From NCBI RefSeq assembly GCF_017654485.1, contig NZ_CP061091.1, positions 3,168,501-3,232,500 on the forward strand: a stretch of DNA of 64,000 bases, in the 5' to 3' direction. Below are positions 18,944-29,183 of the stretch, piece by piece. This DNA is from Roseomonas marmotae (lineage in GTDB: Bacteria; Pseudomonadota; Alphaproteobacteria; Acetobacterales; Acetobacteraceae). The first letter of the stretch is position 1; the number at the start of each line of letters is the position of its first letter. The notes under the pieces were generated by a model. It ran no database searches and was not told the origin of the DNA. It worked only from the letters and a program-made list of their open reading frames with translations. Made by a program: the position numbers and the translations under genes.

Positions 18944-19396
18944 TCAGAGCTTGATGTCGTAGGTGCGCCAGGGCGTCAGCGTCGCCACGCGGTCATAGAC
19001 GGCGCGGCCGCGATAATTGTTGTCGGCCGTGATCCAGCGGATCAGCCCCCAGCCGCGCCGGCGCCCCTCATCGGCCACGGCGGCGATCAGCGCATCGGCC
19101 ACCCGCCCGCCACGCGCCGCCGGGTCCACGAACAGATCGTCCAGGAATCCGCCGATGCCGGCATAAAGCGGGCGCCAGTAGGGCCGGTAATGCGCGAGGC
19201 CGATGGGCCGGCCATCCCGCAGCGCCAGGAAGCCTTTCACGTCATGCGCGGGGTCCATCAGCCAGCCCCAGACGCGGGCGCGCATCTCCGGCGTCTGCTC
19301 CACACGGTAGAAGGCGGCATAGCCGGCATAGAGGGCTTCCCAGGCCTCGCGGTGGCCTTCTTCGATCGGCAGGATTTGAGGCGCTTCGTCGGGCAT
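18944..19396 (-). CDS. GNAT-family N-acetyltransferase
   Basis: A 150-residue single-domain acetyltransferase. The acetyl-CoA-binding segment is LDDLFVDPAARGGRVADALIAAV, followed by WGLIRWITADNNYRGRAVYDRVA, the beta5-alpha4 region. This is the usual GNAT pattern for small-molecule or peptide N-acetylation. The acceptor is not deducible. It diverges from the topoisomerase IB gene with 85 bases between likely starts. Confidence 0.85.
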   Translation of the reverse strand: MPDEAPQILPIEEGHREAWEALYAGYAAFYRVEQTPEMRARVWGWLMDPAHDVKGFLALRDGRPIGLAHYRPYWRPLYAGIGGFLDDLFVDPAARGGRVADALIAAVADEGRRRGWGLIRWITADNNYRGRAVYDRVATLTPWRTYDIKL

Positions 19397-19481
19397 GTCC
19401 GGTTTCCTTCAGCGGGCGCGGCGGAACCCAGGCCGCCTGCCATGCGTTTCACAGGCCCCGCCAATCGCGGATGCCCGAGCC

Positions 19482-20606
19482 ATGCTGACTGAAGCCGCCG
19501 CCAAGGTCGAGCCACCACGGCCACCAGCCGGTATCCCGCCCAGCCGCGCGGAGGAGGCGGAAGCCGCCGCCGCCGCAGGGCTGCGCTATGTCTCCGACGA
19601 CGGGCCGGGCATCCGCCGCCGGCGCAGCGGCGGCGGCTTCGCCTATCGCGACGACAAGGGCGCGGCGATCAGGGAAAAGGCCACGCTGCAGCGCATCCGC
19701 AAGCTGGCCATTCCACCGGCCTGGACCGATGTCTGGATCTGCCTGCGTGCCAACGGGCATATCCAGGCCACAGGCCGCGACGCCAAGGGACGCAAGCAGT
19801 ATCGCTACCACCCGGAATGGCGGGCGGCGCGGGATGCGACGAAGTACGAGCATGTCATGGAATTCGCCCATGCCCTGCCTGGCATCCGCAGGCGAGTGGA
19901 CGAGGACATGGCCCTGCGCGGGCTGGGGCGGGAGAAGGTGCTGGCCACCGTCGTGCATCTGCTGGACACCACGCTGATCCGCGTCGGCAATGAGGATTAC
20001 GCCCAGGCCAACAAGAGCTATGGCCTGACGACGCTCCGCACCCGCCATGTGGCGGTGGAGGGCGCCGAGCTGCGCTTCGAGTTCAAAGGCAAGAGCGGCA
20101 AGATGTGGAAGCTGCGCCTGCGCGACCGGCGCGTGGCGAAGGTGGTGCGCGCCTGCCAGGACCTGCCGGGCCAGGAACTGTTCCAGTATCTCGGCGAGGA
20201 TGGCGAGCGGCAGAGCGTCACCTCGGCCGATGTGAACGCCTATCTGCGGGAGATCAGCGGGCACGACATCACCGCCAAGGATTTCCGCACCTGGGCCGGC
20301 ACAGTGCTGGCCGCCATGGCGCTCAGCGAGTTCGAGACGTTCGACAGCGCGACAGCCGCGAAGCGCAACATGAAGGCGGCGATCGAGCATACGGCGTCGC
20401 GGCTGGGCAATACGCCGGCGATCTGCCGCAAATGCTATGTCCATCCGGAAGTGCTGGACAGCTACATGCAGGGCGGCCTGCTGGTGCAGGTGAAACAGGA
20501 GATCGAGGCCGAGCTGCGCCAGGAGCTGCCGGACCTGAAACCGGAGGAAGCCGCCGTCCTGGCCTTCCTGCGGGCACGGCTGGCCCGGGCGATGAACGGC
20601 GGCTGA
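19482..20606 (+). CDS. DNA topoisomerase IB
   Basis: A 374-residue poxvirus-like bacterial type IB topoisomerase that relaxes supercoils by a 3'-phosphotyrosine intermediate. Diagnostic segments are RIRKLAIPPAWTDVWI, the catalytic core KSGKMWKLRLRD, DITAKDFRTWAGT, and CRKCYVHPEVLDSY with the nucleophile Tyr328. The ATG at 19482 is preferred; an earlier in-frame start at 19395 would overlap the divergent GNAT gene. Sporadic in bacteria but frequent in alphaproteobacteria. Confidence 0.92.
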   Translation: MLTEAAAKVEPPRPPAGIPPSRAEEAEAAAAAGLRYVSDDGPGIRRRRSGGGFAYRDDKGAAIREKATLQRIRKLAIPPAWTDVWICLRANGHIQATGRDAKGRKQYRYHPEWRAARDATKYEHVMEFAHALPGIRRRVDEDMALRGLGREKVLATVVHLLDTTLIRVGNEDYAQANKSYGLTTLRTRHVAVEGAELRFEFKGKSGKMWKLRLRDRRVAKVVRACQDLPGQELFQYLGEDGERQSVTSADVNAYLREISGHDITAKDFRTWAGTVLAAMALSEFETFDSATAAKRNMKAAIEHTASRLGNTPAICRKCYVHPEVLDSYMQGGLLVQVKQEIEAELRQELPDLKPEEAAVLAFLRARLARAMNGG

Positions 20607-20636
20607 CGCCACGGACCTCCGCGCCCGGTCCACTTC

Positions 20637-21209
20637 TCAGAGCCGCAGGGAGAAATCCAGCTTTCCGGCATCCGACAAGGCCAGCAGCAGCGCCGAGACG
20701 TGCATGGCCTGGGGCAGCAGCCCGGCATTCAGCCCGGCCAGCACGGCGGTCAGCGGCAGGATCTCCACCGCGATATCCTCGCCCGGCTCATGCTGCGTGG
20801 TGGCGGTGGGCAGCACATCCAGCGCGAGGACCGTATGGCAGAGATTGCGGTGGGTGGCGGTATTCGGGTGCAGGGAACAGACATGTCGCAGGCTGCCGGC
20901 GACAAATCCCGTCTCCTCCCGCAATTCCCGCGCCGCTGTCTCGACTGGCCCGGCATCGCTGGTTTCCATGGCGCCGGCAGGCAGTTCCAGCGTCTGGGCC
21001 TGGGCGCCGTGGCGGTATTGCCGGACCAGCACGATCCCGTCCTCCGGCGTCAGCGCGACAACCTGCACCCAGTCCGGATAGGAAAACGTGTAGAAGGGGT
21101 CGAGGAGATGGCCTCTGGCGTCCCGGCAGGCATCGGCCGTGACGTCGATCCAGCGGTCCCGCAGGACGCTGCGGGAGGTCAGGACCTCCCAGGGGGCATG
21201 ATCCGTCAC
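20637..21209 (-). CDS. NUDIX hydrolase (ADP-sugar pyrophosphatase-like)
   Basis: A 190-residue NUDIX enzyme. The NUDIX box is G-x5-E-x7-REUxEExG, seen as GAMETSD... then ARELREETGF. The preceding VRQYRHGAQAQTLELPAG is typical of the ADP-ribose / GDP-mannose pyrophosphatase branch, which clears nucleoside diphosphate sugars. The exact substrate is not deducible. It lies downstream of the gcv terminator on the same strand, so it probably has its own promoter. Confidence 0.86.
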   Translation of the reverse strand: MTDHAPWEVLTSRSVLRDRWIDVTADACRDARGHLLDPFYTFSYPDWVQVVALTPEDGIVLVRQYRHGAQAQTLELPAGAMETSDAGPVETAARELREETGFVAGSLRHVCSLHPNTATHRNLCHTVLALDVLPTATTQHEPGEDIAVEILPLTAVLAGLNAGLLPQAMHVSALLLALSDAGKLDFSLRL

Positions 21210-21245
21210 GCGACCTTTCCTCGGCTTGAGCCAGGGAAACGTGAC

Positions 21246-21276
21246 AAAAAGGCCAGGAGTTGCGAAACCCCTGGCC
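21246..21276 (-). terminator. Rho-independent terminator of the gcv operon
   Basis: On the minus strand an 11-bp stem with one mismatch (arms 21251-21261 and 21266-21276, four-base loop) is followed by five T residues (21250-21246). It begins 10 bases after the gcvP stop. Confidence 0.88.
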
Positions 21277-21285
21277 CGTCGCAGG

Positions 21286-24174
21286 TTACTCGGCCGCGAT
21301 CTGATGCGCGTTGGCGTAGTCTTCCAACGGCGCGCAGGTGCAGATCAGGTTGCGGTCGCCATAGACATTGTCCACCCGCTTGACCGGCGGCCAGTATTTG
21401 CGGGCGGCGACATAGGGCAGCGGGAAGGCTGCTTCCTGGCGGCTGTAGGGATGCGTCCATTCCACCGCCATGACTTCCTCGGCGGTATGGGGCGCGTTCT
21501 TCAGCGGGTTGTCGGCTTTGTCCATGCGGCCCTGCTCCACCGCGCGGATCTCGGCGCGGATGGCGATCATGGCATCGCAGAAGCGGTCCAGCTCGGCCTT
21601 GGTCTCGCTCTCCGTGGGCTCCACCATCAGCGTGCCCGCCACCGGCCAGGACATGGTCGGCGCATGGAAGCCGTAGTCCTGAAGGCGCTTGGCGATGTCT
21701 TCCACCAGCACGCCGCCGCCCTGCTGGAAGCCGCGGCAGTCCAGGATGCACTCATGCGCCACCATGCCGCGTGCGCCCTTGTAGAGCACGGGGAAGTGCC
21801 CATCGAGCCGGCGGGCGATGTAGTTGGCGTTGAGGATGGCGACCTGGGTGGCTCGCGTCAGCGCCTCCGCACCCATCATGCGGATATAGGCGTAGCTGAT
21901 GGGCAGGATGGAGGCGCTGCCGAAGGGCGCCGCCGAGACCGGGCCATAGCCGGTGGCGGGGCCCGCTTCCGCCAGCAGCGGATGGTTCGGCAGATGCGGC
22001 ACCAGATGCGCCGCCACGCCGATCGGCCCCACGCCCGGGCCGCCGCCGCCATGCGGGATGCAGAAGGTCTTGTGCAGGTTCAGGTGGCAGACATCGGCGC
22101 CGATCCGGCCGGGGGCGGTCAGGCCCACCTGCGCGTTCATATTGGCGCCGTCCATATAGACCTGCCCGCCGGCCTGATGGACCAGGTCGCAGATGCGGAT
22201 GATCTGTTCCTCGAAGACGCCATGCGTCGAGGGATAGGTGATCATCAGCGCCGAGAGCTTATCGGCATGCTGCGCGATCTTGGCCTCAAGATCGGGAAGA
22301 TCCACGTTGCCGTCGCGGTCGCAGCCGACCACCACCACCCGCATGCCGGCCATCGCGGCCGAGGCGGGGTTGGTGCCATGGGCGGAGGACGGGATCAGGC
22401 AGATGTCGCGCTCGCCATGGCCATTGGCATGATGGAAGGCGCGGATCGCCAGCAGGCCCGCATACTCGCCCTGGCTGCCGGCATTCGGCTGCAGGGAGAC
22501 GCCGGCGAAGCCGGTGATGGCGGCCAGCCAGCTCTCCAGCCGCCGGATCATCTCGATATAGCCCTGCGCCTGATCGGCTGGCGCGAAGGGATGGATGTCC
22601 GAGAAGCCGGGGAAGGTGACGGGGATCATCTCCGCCGTCGCATTCAGCTTCATCGTGCAGGAACCGAGCGGGATCATGCTGCGGTTCAGCGCGACGTCCT
22701 TGTCCTCCAGGCTCTTGAGGTAGCGGAGCATGGCGTGCTCGGCATGGTGCGTATGGAACACCGCCGCCGTCAGGATCGCCGACTGCCGCTCCAGCGCCTG
22801 CGGGATGCCGCCGGCGGGGGTGCCGAGCGCGCCGCCCAGCACCTCGGCCAGCACCGCCAGCTCCTCGCGCGTGACGGTCTCGTCCAACGCGATGGAGAGG
22901 GCGCCATCGTCCAGCTTGCGGAGGTTGAAGCCGCGCTCATAGGCCGCGTGGTAGAGGGCGTCGGCCTTGTCGCCGGCTTCGATGGTGATGGTGTCGAAGA
23001 ACCCGACATGGCGCAGCTTCAGCCCGGCGGCCTCGGCGGCGCCGGCCAGCAGGCGGGCCTGCAAGGCCACGCGCTTCGCGATGCGGCGCAGCCCTTCCGG
23101 CCCGTGCCACACCGCATACATGCCGGCCATGACGGCCAGCAGCACCTGCGCGGTGCAGATGTTGGAGGTCGCCTTCTCCCGCCGGATATGCTGCTCGCGC
23201 GTCTGAAGGGCCAGACGCATGGCGGGCTTGCCGGCCACATCGACGGAGACGCCGACCAGGCGGCCGGGCATCAGGCGCTTATAGGCATCCTTCACCGCCA
23301 TGAAGGCAGCATGCGGACCGCCATAGCCCATCGGCACGCCGAAGCGCTGGGAGGAGCCGATGACGACATCCGCACCCATCTCGCCCGGCGCCTTCAGCAG
23401 CACCATCGACAGCGGATCGGCCGCGACGATGGCCAGGCCACCGGCCGCCTGCGCGGCGGCGATCTCCGGCGCGATGTCCCGCACCTCGCCCGTGGTGCCG
23501 GGATATTGCAGCAGCAGGGCAAAGGGCTTCTTCGCGGCGCAGGCGGCGGCGATCTCAGCCGGGGTCACGATCTCCACCGCCAGCTTCAGCGGCTCGGCGC
23601 GGGTGCGCACCACGGCGATGGTCTGCGGATGCACATCCGCCGCCACCAGCAGGGTGGAGGATTTCGCCCTGGTGGCGGCGAGGGCCAGCGCCATCGCCTC
23701 GGCGGCGGCGGTCGCCTCGTCCAGCAGCGAGGCATTGGCGACGGGCAGGCCGGTCAGGTCCGTCACCATGGTCTGGAAGTTCACCAGGGCTTCCAGCCGG
23801 CCCTGGGCGATCTCGGCCTGATAGGGCGTATAGGCCGTGTACCAGCCGGGGTTCTCCAGCACGTTGCGCAGGATCACGGGCGGCACATGCGTGCCATGGT
23901 AGCCCATGCCGATCAGCGACTTGCGGCGGACATTCTTCTCCGACAGCGCGCGCAGCTCGGCGATCACCTCGGCCTCAGTGATCGCGGGCGGCAGGACGGA
24001 GAGGTCCTGCCCGCGGATATCGGCGGGCACCGTGCGGTCGGCCAGCGCATCCAGGCTGTCGACGCCGACCACCTTCAGCATGGCGTCGATCTCGGCCGGC
24101 GAAGGGCCGATATGCCGCTCCGCGAAGGCGCCATGGTCCTCCAGCGCCTGGAGTTCGGCGAGGGCGCTGGACAT
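21286..24174 (-). CDS. gcvP: glycine dehydrogenase (aminomethyl-transferring), P protein
   Basis: A 962-residue PLP enzyme that decarboxylates glycine and transfers the aminomethyl group to the lipoyl arm of GcvH. It is the single-chain form with both halves fused. The PLP lysine is Lys702 in [18 protein letters not shown]. The N-terminal [14 protein letters not shown] and [23 protein letters not shown] are also signature segments. The ATG overlaps the gcvH stop (ATGA). Last gene of gcvT-gcvH-gcvP and controlled by the upstream glycine riboswitch. Confidence 0.97.
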   Translation of the reverse strand: MSSALAELQALEDHGAFAERHIGPSPAEIDAMLKVVGVDSLDALADRTVPADIRGQDLSVLPPAITEAEVIAELRALSEKNVRRKSLIGMGYHGTHVPPVILRNVLENPGWYTAYTPYQAEIAQGRLEALVNFQTMVTDLTGLPVANASLLDEATAAAEAMALALAATRAKSSTLLVAADVHPQTIAVVRTRAEPLKLAVEIVTPAEIAAACAAKKPFALLLQYPGTTGEVRDIAPEIAAAQAAGGLAIVAADPLSMVLLKAPGEMGADVVIGSSQRFGVPMGYGGPHAAFMAVKDAYKRLMPGRLVGVSVDVAGKPAMRLALQTREQHIRREKATSNICTAQVLLAVMAGMYAVWHGPEGLRRIAKRVALQARLLAGAAEAAGLKLRHVGFFDTITIEAGDKADALYHAAYERGFNLRKLDDGALSIALDETVTREELAVLAEVLGGALGTPAGGIPQALERQSAILTAAVFHTHHAEHAMLRYLKSLEDKDVALNRSMIPLGSCTMKLNATAEMIPVTFPGFSDIHPFAPADQAQGYIEMIRRLESWLAAITGFAGVSLQPNAGSQGEYAGLLAIRAFHHANGHGERDICLIPSSAHGTNPASAAMAGMRVVVVGCDRDGNVDLPDLEAKIAQHADKLSALMITYPSTHGVFEEQIIRICDLVHQAGGQVYMDGANMNAQVGLTAPGRIGADVCHLNLHKTFCIPHGGGGPGVGPIGVAAHLVPHLPNHPLLAEAGPATGYGPVSAAPFGSASILPISYAYIRMMGAEALTRATQVAILNANYIARRLDGHFPVLYKGARGMVAHECILDCRGFQQGGGVLVEDIAKRLQDYGFHAPTMSWPVAGTLMVEPTESETKAELDRFCDAMIAIRAEIRAVEQGRMDKADNPLKNAPHTAEEVMAVEWTHPYSRQEAAFPLPYVAARKYWPPVKRVDNVYGDRNLICTCAPLEDYANAHQIAAE

Positions 24175-24548
24175 CAGAGGCTGCTCACGAATGCCGCGTA
24201 GTCGGCCTCGCTCATCAGCGCGTCGATGGAGGCGGGGTCGGCGGGCTCCATCTTGAAGAACCAGCCATCCGTGGTCGGCGCGGAATTGGCCAGGGCGGGA
24301 TCATCGACCAGGGCCTGATTGGCCTCCACCACCTTGCCGGCGATGGGCGCATAGACGTCGGACGCCGCCTTCACGCTCTCCACAACCGCCACAGCCTCCT
24401 CGGCCGCGACCTCACGGCCGGCCTCCGGCAGCTCGACGAAGACCACGTCGCCCAGGGCATTCTGCGCATGCTCGGTGATGCCGATGGTGGCGACGCCACC
24501 CTCCAGCCGCACCCATTCATGATCCTTGGTGAACTTCAACTCGGCCAT
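24174..24548 (-). CDS. gcvH: glycine cleavage system H protein
   Basis: A 124-residue lipoyl carrier shuttling the aminomethyl group between GcvP, GcvT and Lpd. The lipoylated residue is Lys60 in [12 protein letters not shown]. The [20 protein letters not shown] strand pattern is classic. It sits 12 bases after gcvT and overlaps gcvP by four bases. Confidence 0.97.
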   Translation of the reverse strand: MAELKFTKDHEWVRLEGGVATIGITEHAQNALGDVVFVELPEAGREVAAEEAVAVVESVKAASDVYAPIAGKVVEANQALVDDPALANSAPTTDGWFFKMEPADPASIDALMSEADYAAFVSSL

Positions 24549-24560
24549 CGGGGCAGGTCC

Positions 24561-25667
24561 TTATCGGGCGTAACGGTGGGGAACGAAGGGGGTCGGCGCG
24601 ACGCGGGCCGGGGAGGCCTTGCCGCGCACCATGAGGTCGAGCGCCGTGCCGTCGGCGGCGTGTTCGCGCGCCACGTAGCCCATGGCGCAGGGGCCGTTCA
24701 GCGAGGGGCCGAAGCCGCCGCTGGTGATCTCGCCGACCACCGCGCCGCCGGCCTGGATCGGGGTATGGCCACGGGCGGGCTGGCGGCCTTCGGGCAGGAT
24801 GCCGACGCGCAGGCGCTTCGGGCCATTGTCCAGTTCGTCACGAACCCGCCCGGCGCCCGGGAAATTCCACTCGGTGCGGCGGCGCTTGCCGATGGTCCAG
24901 ACGAGGTTGGCCTCCACCGGGCTGGTGCTCTCGTCGATGTCGTTGCCGTAGAGGCAGAGCCCCGCCTCCAGCCGCAGCGAGTCGCGGGCGCCGAGGCCCG
25001 CCGGCACGGCGCCGGGCAGGGCCAGCAGGGCGCGGGCCAGCGCCTCGGCCTGCTCCGCCGGGACGCTGATCTCGACCCCGTCCTCGCCGGTATAGCCGCT
25101 GCGGCTGACGAGGGTCTGGATACCGGCGATCTCGACCGCCTGCACGTCCATGAAGCGCATGGCGGAGACGGCCGGGGCCAGGGTGGCCAGCGCGGCCACG
25201 GCACCCGGACCCTGGAAGGCCAGCAGCGCGCGGTCCGGCAGGCGCTTCAGGGAGACACCGGCAGGCAGCACGGCCTCGATGGCGGCGCAGTCCACGTCCT
25301 TGCGGCTGGCATTCAGCACCAGGAAGAGCCGGTCCCCGAGATTGGTGACCATGAAGTCGTCCAGGATGCCGCCGGATTCGGTGGTCAGCAGGCCGTATTT
25401 CTGCCGGCCGGGCTTCAGGATCTTCACATCGGCCGGCGTCAGGCGCTCCAGCGCCTCGGCCGCGCCCTCACCCACCAGCTCCGCCTGCCCCATATGGGAG
25501 ACATCGAAGAGCGCGGCGGCCTGCCGGGTGGCCAGGTGCTCCGCCATGATGCCGGCGGGATACTGCACGGGCATGGAATAGCCCGCGAAGGGCACCATGC
25601 GCGCGCCCAGCTCCCGGTGCAGGGATGCCAGGGGGGTTTCGAGAAGCGTCTCGGTCACGTCGGCCAC
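24561..25667 (-). CDS. gcvT: glycine cleavage system T protein (aminomethyltransferase)
   Basis: A 368-residue folate enzyme that transfers the aminomethyl carbon to tetrahydrofolate and releases ammonia. Typical segments are MVPFAGYSMPVQY near the N-terminus, LFDVSHMGQ, and RSGYTGEDGVEISVP. The start is GTG at 25667, with a GGAGG site 5 bases upstream. It is the first gene after the tandem glycine riboswitch, so its expression should rise with glycine. Confidence 0.96.
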   Translation of the reverse strand: MADVTETLLETPLASLHRELGARMVPFAGYSMPVQYPAGIMAEHLATRQAAALFDVSHMGQAELVGEGAAEALERLTPADVKILKPGRQKYGLLTTESGGILDDFMVTNLGDRLFLVLNASRKDVDCAAIEAVLPAGVSLKRLPDRALLAFQGPGAVAALATLAPAVSAMRFMDVQAVEIAGIQTLVSRSGYTGEDGVEISVPAEQAEALARALLALPGAVPAGLGARDSLRLEAGLCLYGNDIDESTSPVEANLVWTIGKRRRTEWNFPGAGRVRDELDNGPKRLRVGILPEGRQPARGHTPIQAGGAVVGEITSGGFGPSLNGPCAMGYVAREHAADGTALDLMVRGKASPARVAPTPFVPHRYAR

Positions 25668-25710
25668 GCAGCCTCCATCGCCGCGCGGGCGCGGCGGGTC
25701 AGGGTTCGTG

Positions 25711-25896
25711 GCCCCCCTCTGTCCGATGACCTGAGAGATTCAGCGCGGTATCGCGCCTTACTCCGTCGGTGCCGGTTTTAAGGCCGGGCTTTCCAGAGTC
25801 CCCTTCCCCACGCGGCCCTTCTGCCTGAGCGTTTCCGGGGGCCGGTTGCGCCTTCGGCGACAGCACCCCGGACCCGGGGCGCCATTCTCTCCCGCG
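25711..25896 (-). ncRNA. tandem glycine riboswitch
   Basis: On the minus strand, 44 bases before the gcvT start, two glycine aptamers lie in series. Aptamer I (about 25896-25811) has the P1 arms CGCGG/CCGCG, the core CGCCGAAGGCGCAAC, and GGAAACGCTCAGGCA. Aptamer II (about 25804-25712) has GACTCTGGAAAG, CACCGACGGAGTAAG and AATCTCTCAGGT, ending near GGACAGAGG. A short linker joins them. These conserved blocks are those of the gcvT-motif RNA. No U-tract terminator is evident between aptamer II and the start, so control may be at translation. Confidence 0.95.
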
Positions 25897-26095
25897 TGGG
25901 ATCAGCGGGTCTTCACTCTCTGCCCGAGCCGGCGCCCCTGTGCAACACGCCATCGTGGCTCCGGCGCCAGGAAGTGGCGGCGGGGGCGCATGGCGGCCGC
26001 CCCGGTTGCACAGCGGAATGGCAGACTGCCCGGGCCAGGGCCGCGCCCGTCCGGATGGGCTGGCATCGGCGCCCGGCCCTCCCCCGGCGGCAGGC
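25897..26095. other. intergenic, promoter region of the gcv transcript
   Basis: These 199 bases lie between the riboswitch and the stop of the upstream lipoprotein gene, both on the minus strand. They should contain the gcv promoter. I see no clear -35/-10 pair and no coding frame with support. Confidence 0.4.
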
Positions 26096-26653
26096 TCAGC
26101 GCGGGCCGCGGCGGCGGTTGGACGCCAGTTCCTCCGGGCTCAGCACGAAGCCGATCAGCACGCGGCGCTGAGAGGCCTCGGCCACGCCGCCGGTCAGGGT
26201 GATGCTCAGCTCCTCCCCCGCGCTCTTCACCTTCGCAACATTGGGCGGGAAGCTGACGCGCATGACGAATTCGGAGCGGGAGAGAACCTGGTCGCCATCG
26301 CCCACCACCGCCACCATATAGGGGATGTCGAGCGAGCGTCCCTGTGCCGCCGGCCCCCGCTCGGCCGAGAATTCCGGCGTCAGGGTCACCACCAGCCCGG
26401 AGCGGCGGGGAGCATAGTCGCATTTGGCCTGGAAGCCGGAGACCTGCGCATTGACCACCATGGCCGTCAGGTCGGAGCCCGCCCCCGGGCGGAAGCGGGT
26501 CAGGTCCGCCGCGTCGCCGATCACGCCGATCGGCGGACAGGGCGCCTGGATGCCATCCAGCAGGCTGACGGGCGCACGCTCTCCGCAGCCGGCCAGCAAC
26601 AGCGCCACACCGCCTGCGATGCATCCGTTCAGAAGGTTCCGCGCCTTGACCAT
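26096..26653 (-). CDS. putative lipoprotein of unknown function
   Basis: A 185-residue exported protein. The signal [18 protein letters not shown] ends in a lipobox (LLAG-C, Cys about residue 23). The mature part is about 160 residues of mixed beta character with no motif I recognise, ending in a basic tail ([12 protein letters not shown]). The ATG at 26653 is preferred because the longer open frame upstream would run into the divergent ispH gene. Probably envelope-anchored. Confidence 0.72.
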   Translation of the reverse strand: MVKARNLLNGCIAGGVALLLAGCGERAPVSLLDGIQAPCPPIGVIGDAADLTRFRPGAGSDLTAMVVNAQVSGFQAKCDYAPRRSGLVVTLTPEFSAERGPAAQGRSLDIPYMVAVVGDGDQVLSRSEFVMRVSFPPNVAKVKSAGEELSITLTGGVAEASQRRVLIGFVLSPEELASNRRRGPR

Positions 26654-26765
26654 GCTGCCACTCTTCCCCTTAGTGCCGCGGACCGGACGGGGGGGCACTC
26701 TCGCCCCCCGCCACGCCGCAACCGATAGAACCCGCAACCACCACGCCTCCGGCCCCGACGCAAGC

Positions 26766-27737
26766 ATGACCCTGCCCAGATCCCAGGCTGCCCCCAAGCC
26801 GCCCCTGCATGTGCTGATGGCCGGCCCGCGCGGCTTCTGCGCCGGCGTGGACCGCGCCATCAAGATCGTCGAGCAGGCCATCCAGAAATTCGGCTCCCCC
26901 GTCTATGTGCGGCACGAGATCGTGCACAATAAATTCGTGGTGCAGAGCCTGGAGGCCCAGGGCGCCATCTTCGTCGAGGAACTGGACGAGGTTCCGCCGG
27001 ATGCCCCGGTGGTCTTCAGCGCCCATGGCGTGCCGAAATCCGTGCCCGCCGAGGCGCGGCGGCGGAACATGATGTATCTAGACGCCACCTGCCCCTTGGT
27101 CAGCAAGGTGCACCGGGAGGCCGAGCGCCATCAGGCCGCCGGCCGCCACATCCTGCTGATCGGCCATGAGGGGCATCCGGAGGTCGTCGGCACCATGGGC
27201 CAGTTGCCCGAGGGCAGCGCCACCATCATCGAGACGGTGGAGGATGCCGAGGCGGTGCAGCCGCCCGAGGGCCCCCTGGCCTTCACCACCCAGACCACCC
27301 TCTCGGTCGACGACACCGCCGAGATCGTCGCGACCCTCCAGCGCCGCTTCCCCCGCCTCGTCGGGCCGGGGAAGGAGGATATCTGCTATGCCACCACCAA
27401 CCGGCAGGCGGCGGTCAAGGCCATCGCCGCGCGGTCGGAGATGGTGGTGGTGGTCGGCGCCCCCAATTCCTCCAACAGCGTGCGGCTGCGGGAAGTCGCC
27501 ATCCGCGCCGGCTGCCAGCGCGCGGTCATGGTGCAGCGCGGCGCCGACCTCGACCCGGCCCAGGTGGATGGCGTGGCCACCCTGGGCCTGACCGCAGGCG
27601 CCAGCGCCCCCGAAGTGCTGGTGGAGGAAGTGCTGGTCCGACTGCGGGAGCGCTTCACCGTGACCACCGAGGAAGTGGTGGTGGCGGTCGAGGACATCAC
27701 CTTCCGCGTTCCCCCGATGCAACGCCCCGGACGATAA
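26766..27737 (+). CDS. ispH: 4-hydroxy-3-methylbut-2-enyl diphosphate reductase
   Basis: A 323-residue 4Fe-4S enzyme for the last step of the MEP isoprenoid pathway, making IPP and DMAPP. Cluster cysteines are Cys25 ([13 protein letters not shown]), Cys109 ([12 protein letters not shown]) and Cys207 ([10 protein letters not shown]). The substrate loop [15 protein letters not shown] is present. Starting at 26766 gives the family length. It is followed one base later by thrB and then overlapping rnhA, a conserved alphaproteobacterial order. Confidence 0.96.
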   Translation: MTLPRSQAAPKPPLHVLMAGPRGFCAGVDRAIKIVEQAIQKFGSPVYVRHEIVHNKFVVQSLEAQGAIFVEELDEVPPDAPVVFSAHGVPKSVPAEARRRNMMYLDATCPLVSKVHREAERHQAAGRHILLIGHEGHPEVVGTMGQLPEGSATIIETVEDAEAVQPPEGPLAFTTQTTLSVDDTAEIVATLQRRFPRLVGPGKEDICYATTNRQAAVKAIAARSEMVVVVGAPNSSNSVRLREVAIRAGCQRAVMVQRGADLDPAQVDGVATLGLTAGASAPEVLVEEVLVRLRERFTVTTEEVVVAVEDITFRVPPMQRPGR

Positions 27738-27738
27738 G

Positions 27739-28713
27739 ATGGCTGTCTATACCGAGATCTCGGACGAGGCGCTGCGCGCCTTCCTGACCGAGTACGACCT
27801 GGGCGAACTGGTCGCCTTCCGTGGCATCGCAGAGGGGGTGGAGAACAGCAACTACGCCCTCAAGACCACGACCGCCGACTATATCCTGACGCTCTATGAG
27901 AAGCGGGTGAACCCGGCCGAACTGCCCTGGTTCCTGGGCCTGATGCGGCATCTGGCGGCGCGCGGCCTCTCCTGCCCCCAGCCGGTCGCGGCGCGGGATG
28001 GGGAGGCGCTGCGGGAGCTGTGCGGCCGCCCCGCCGCCATCTGCACCTTCCTGCCGGGCGTCTGGCCGCGCCGGGTGCGGCAGGGCCATTGCGCGCCGCT
28101 GGGCGCCGCGCTGGCGGAACTGCATGCCGCCGGCGCCGGCTTCGCGCAGGAGCGCGCGAACAGCCTGGGCCCGCATGCCTGGGCGCCGCTGCTGGACCGC
28201 TGCCGCAAGGGCGGCGACGCGGTGCAGCCCGGCCTGATCGCCGAGCTGGACGGCCATCTGGAGGGCATCCTGCGCGACTGGCCGCGCGGCCTGCCGCGCG
28301 GACATATCCATGCCGACCTCTTCCCCGACAATGTCTTCTTCCTGGACGATGCCGAGGGCGCGCCACGTGTCTCCGGGCTGATCGACTTCTATTTCGCCTG
28401 CACCGATTTCCTGGCCTATGACCTGGCCGTCTGCCTGAATGCCTGGTGCTTCGAGCAGGATTTTTCCTTCAACGTCACCAAGGCGCGGGCGATGATCCAC
28501 GCCTACCAGTCCCTGCGCCCGCTGACGGAGGCGGAACTGGCGGCGCTGCCGCTGCTGTGCCGTGGCGCGGCCATGCGCTTCCTGCTGACGCGGCTCTTCG
28601 ACTGGACCCATACGCCGGCGGGCGCGATGGTCACGCGCAAGGACCCGCTGGAATACCTCAAGCGCCTGCGCTTCCATGCCGCCGCCCGGGACATCCACGC
28701 CTATGGCCTCTGA
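27739..28713 (+). CDS. thrB: homoserine kinase (ThrB, choline-kinase-like fold)
   Basis: A 324-residue kinase phosphorylating homoserine for threonine synthesis. It is the proteobacterial type related to aminoglycoside phosphotransferases, not the GHMP type. The N-terminal [15 protein letters not shown] glycine-rich loop, the catalytic [11 protein letters not shown] and the metal-binding [16 protein letters not shown] are visible. It starts 1 base after the ispH stop and its end overlaps the rnhA start. Confidence 0.93.
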   Translation: MAVYTEISDEALRAFLTEYDLGELVAFRGIAEGVENSNYALKTTTADYILTLYEKRVNPAELPWFLGLMRHLAARGLSCPQPVAARDGEALRELCGRPAAICTFLPGVWPRRVRQGHCAPLGAALAELHAAGAGFAQERANSLGPHAWAPLLDRCRKGGDAVQPGLIAELDGHLEGILRDWPRGLPRGHIHADLFPDNVFFLDDAEGAPRVSGLIDFYFACTDFLAYDLAVCLNAWCFEQDFSFNVTKARAMIHAYQSLRPLTEAELAALPLLCRGAAMRFLLTRLFDWTHTPAGAMVTRKDPLEYLKRLRFHAAARDIHAYGL

Positions 28714-29182
28714 CGTTTTCGAATCCGCCGCGCCCGAGGCCGCTGAGCGCGTGGTGGAAATCTGGACCGATGGCGGCTGCAAGCCCAATCCCGGCCCCGG
28801 CGGCTGGGCCGCGATCCTGAAGTTCGGTGATGTGGAGAAGGAACTCTCCGGCCATGATCCCGCCACCACCAACAACCGCATGGAGCTGACGGCGGCCGCG
28901 AGTGCGCTGGAGGCGCTGAAGCGCCCCTGCACCGTCATCCTGCACACCGACAGCGAATATGTCCGCAACGGCATCAGCCGCTGGATTCATGGCTGGGTCC
29001 GCAACAACTGGCGCAACGCCGCCAAGGACCCGGTGGCGAATTACGAGTTGTGGCAGCGCCTGCTGGCCGCCGCCAAGCCGCACAAGGTGGAATGGCGCTG
29101 GGTGCGTGGCCATGCGGGCGACCCGATGAACGAGCGTGCCGACAGGCTGGCGACAATCGCGCGGGACTCCGGGAAAGCCTGA
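28703..29182 (+). CDS. rnhA: ribonuclease HI
   Basis: A 159-residue RNase H degrading RNA in RNA-DNA hybrids. Catalytic residues are Asp23 ([15 protein letters not shown]), Glu61 (NNRMELTA), Asp83 (HTDSEYV) and Asp147 (NERADRLA), with the helper His137 in VRGHAGD. The ATG at 28703 overlaps the last codons of thrB. Its stop lies directly against a decayed IS transposase. Confidence 0.96.
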   Translation: MASDVFESAAPEAAERVVEIWTDGGCKPNPGPGGWAAILKFGDVEKELSGHDPATTNNRMELTAAASALEALKRPCTVILHTDSEYVRNGISRWIHGWVRNNWRNAAKDPVANYELWQRLLAAAKPHKVEWRWVRGHAGDPMNERADRLATIARDSGKA

Positions 29183-29183
29183 A

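Noticed and set aside
21226..24201. 991-residue plus-strand open frame
   Set aside because: Antisense shadow of gcvP, with His/Asp/Gly-rich nonsense composition. gcvP has full family motifs.
25699..25953. 84-residue minus-strand open frame upstream of gcvT
   Set aside because: It coincides with the tandem glycine riboswitch, whose conserved RNA cores explain the sequence.
26690..26709. G6C/GC6 hairpin between the lipoprotein and ispH
   Set aside because: A 7-bp stem with no T-tract in a divergent promoter region. Likely a chance product of G- and C-runs; not called a terminator.
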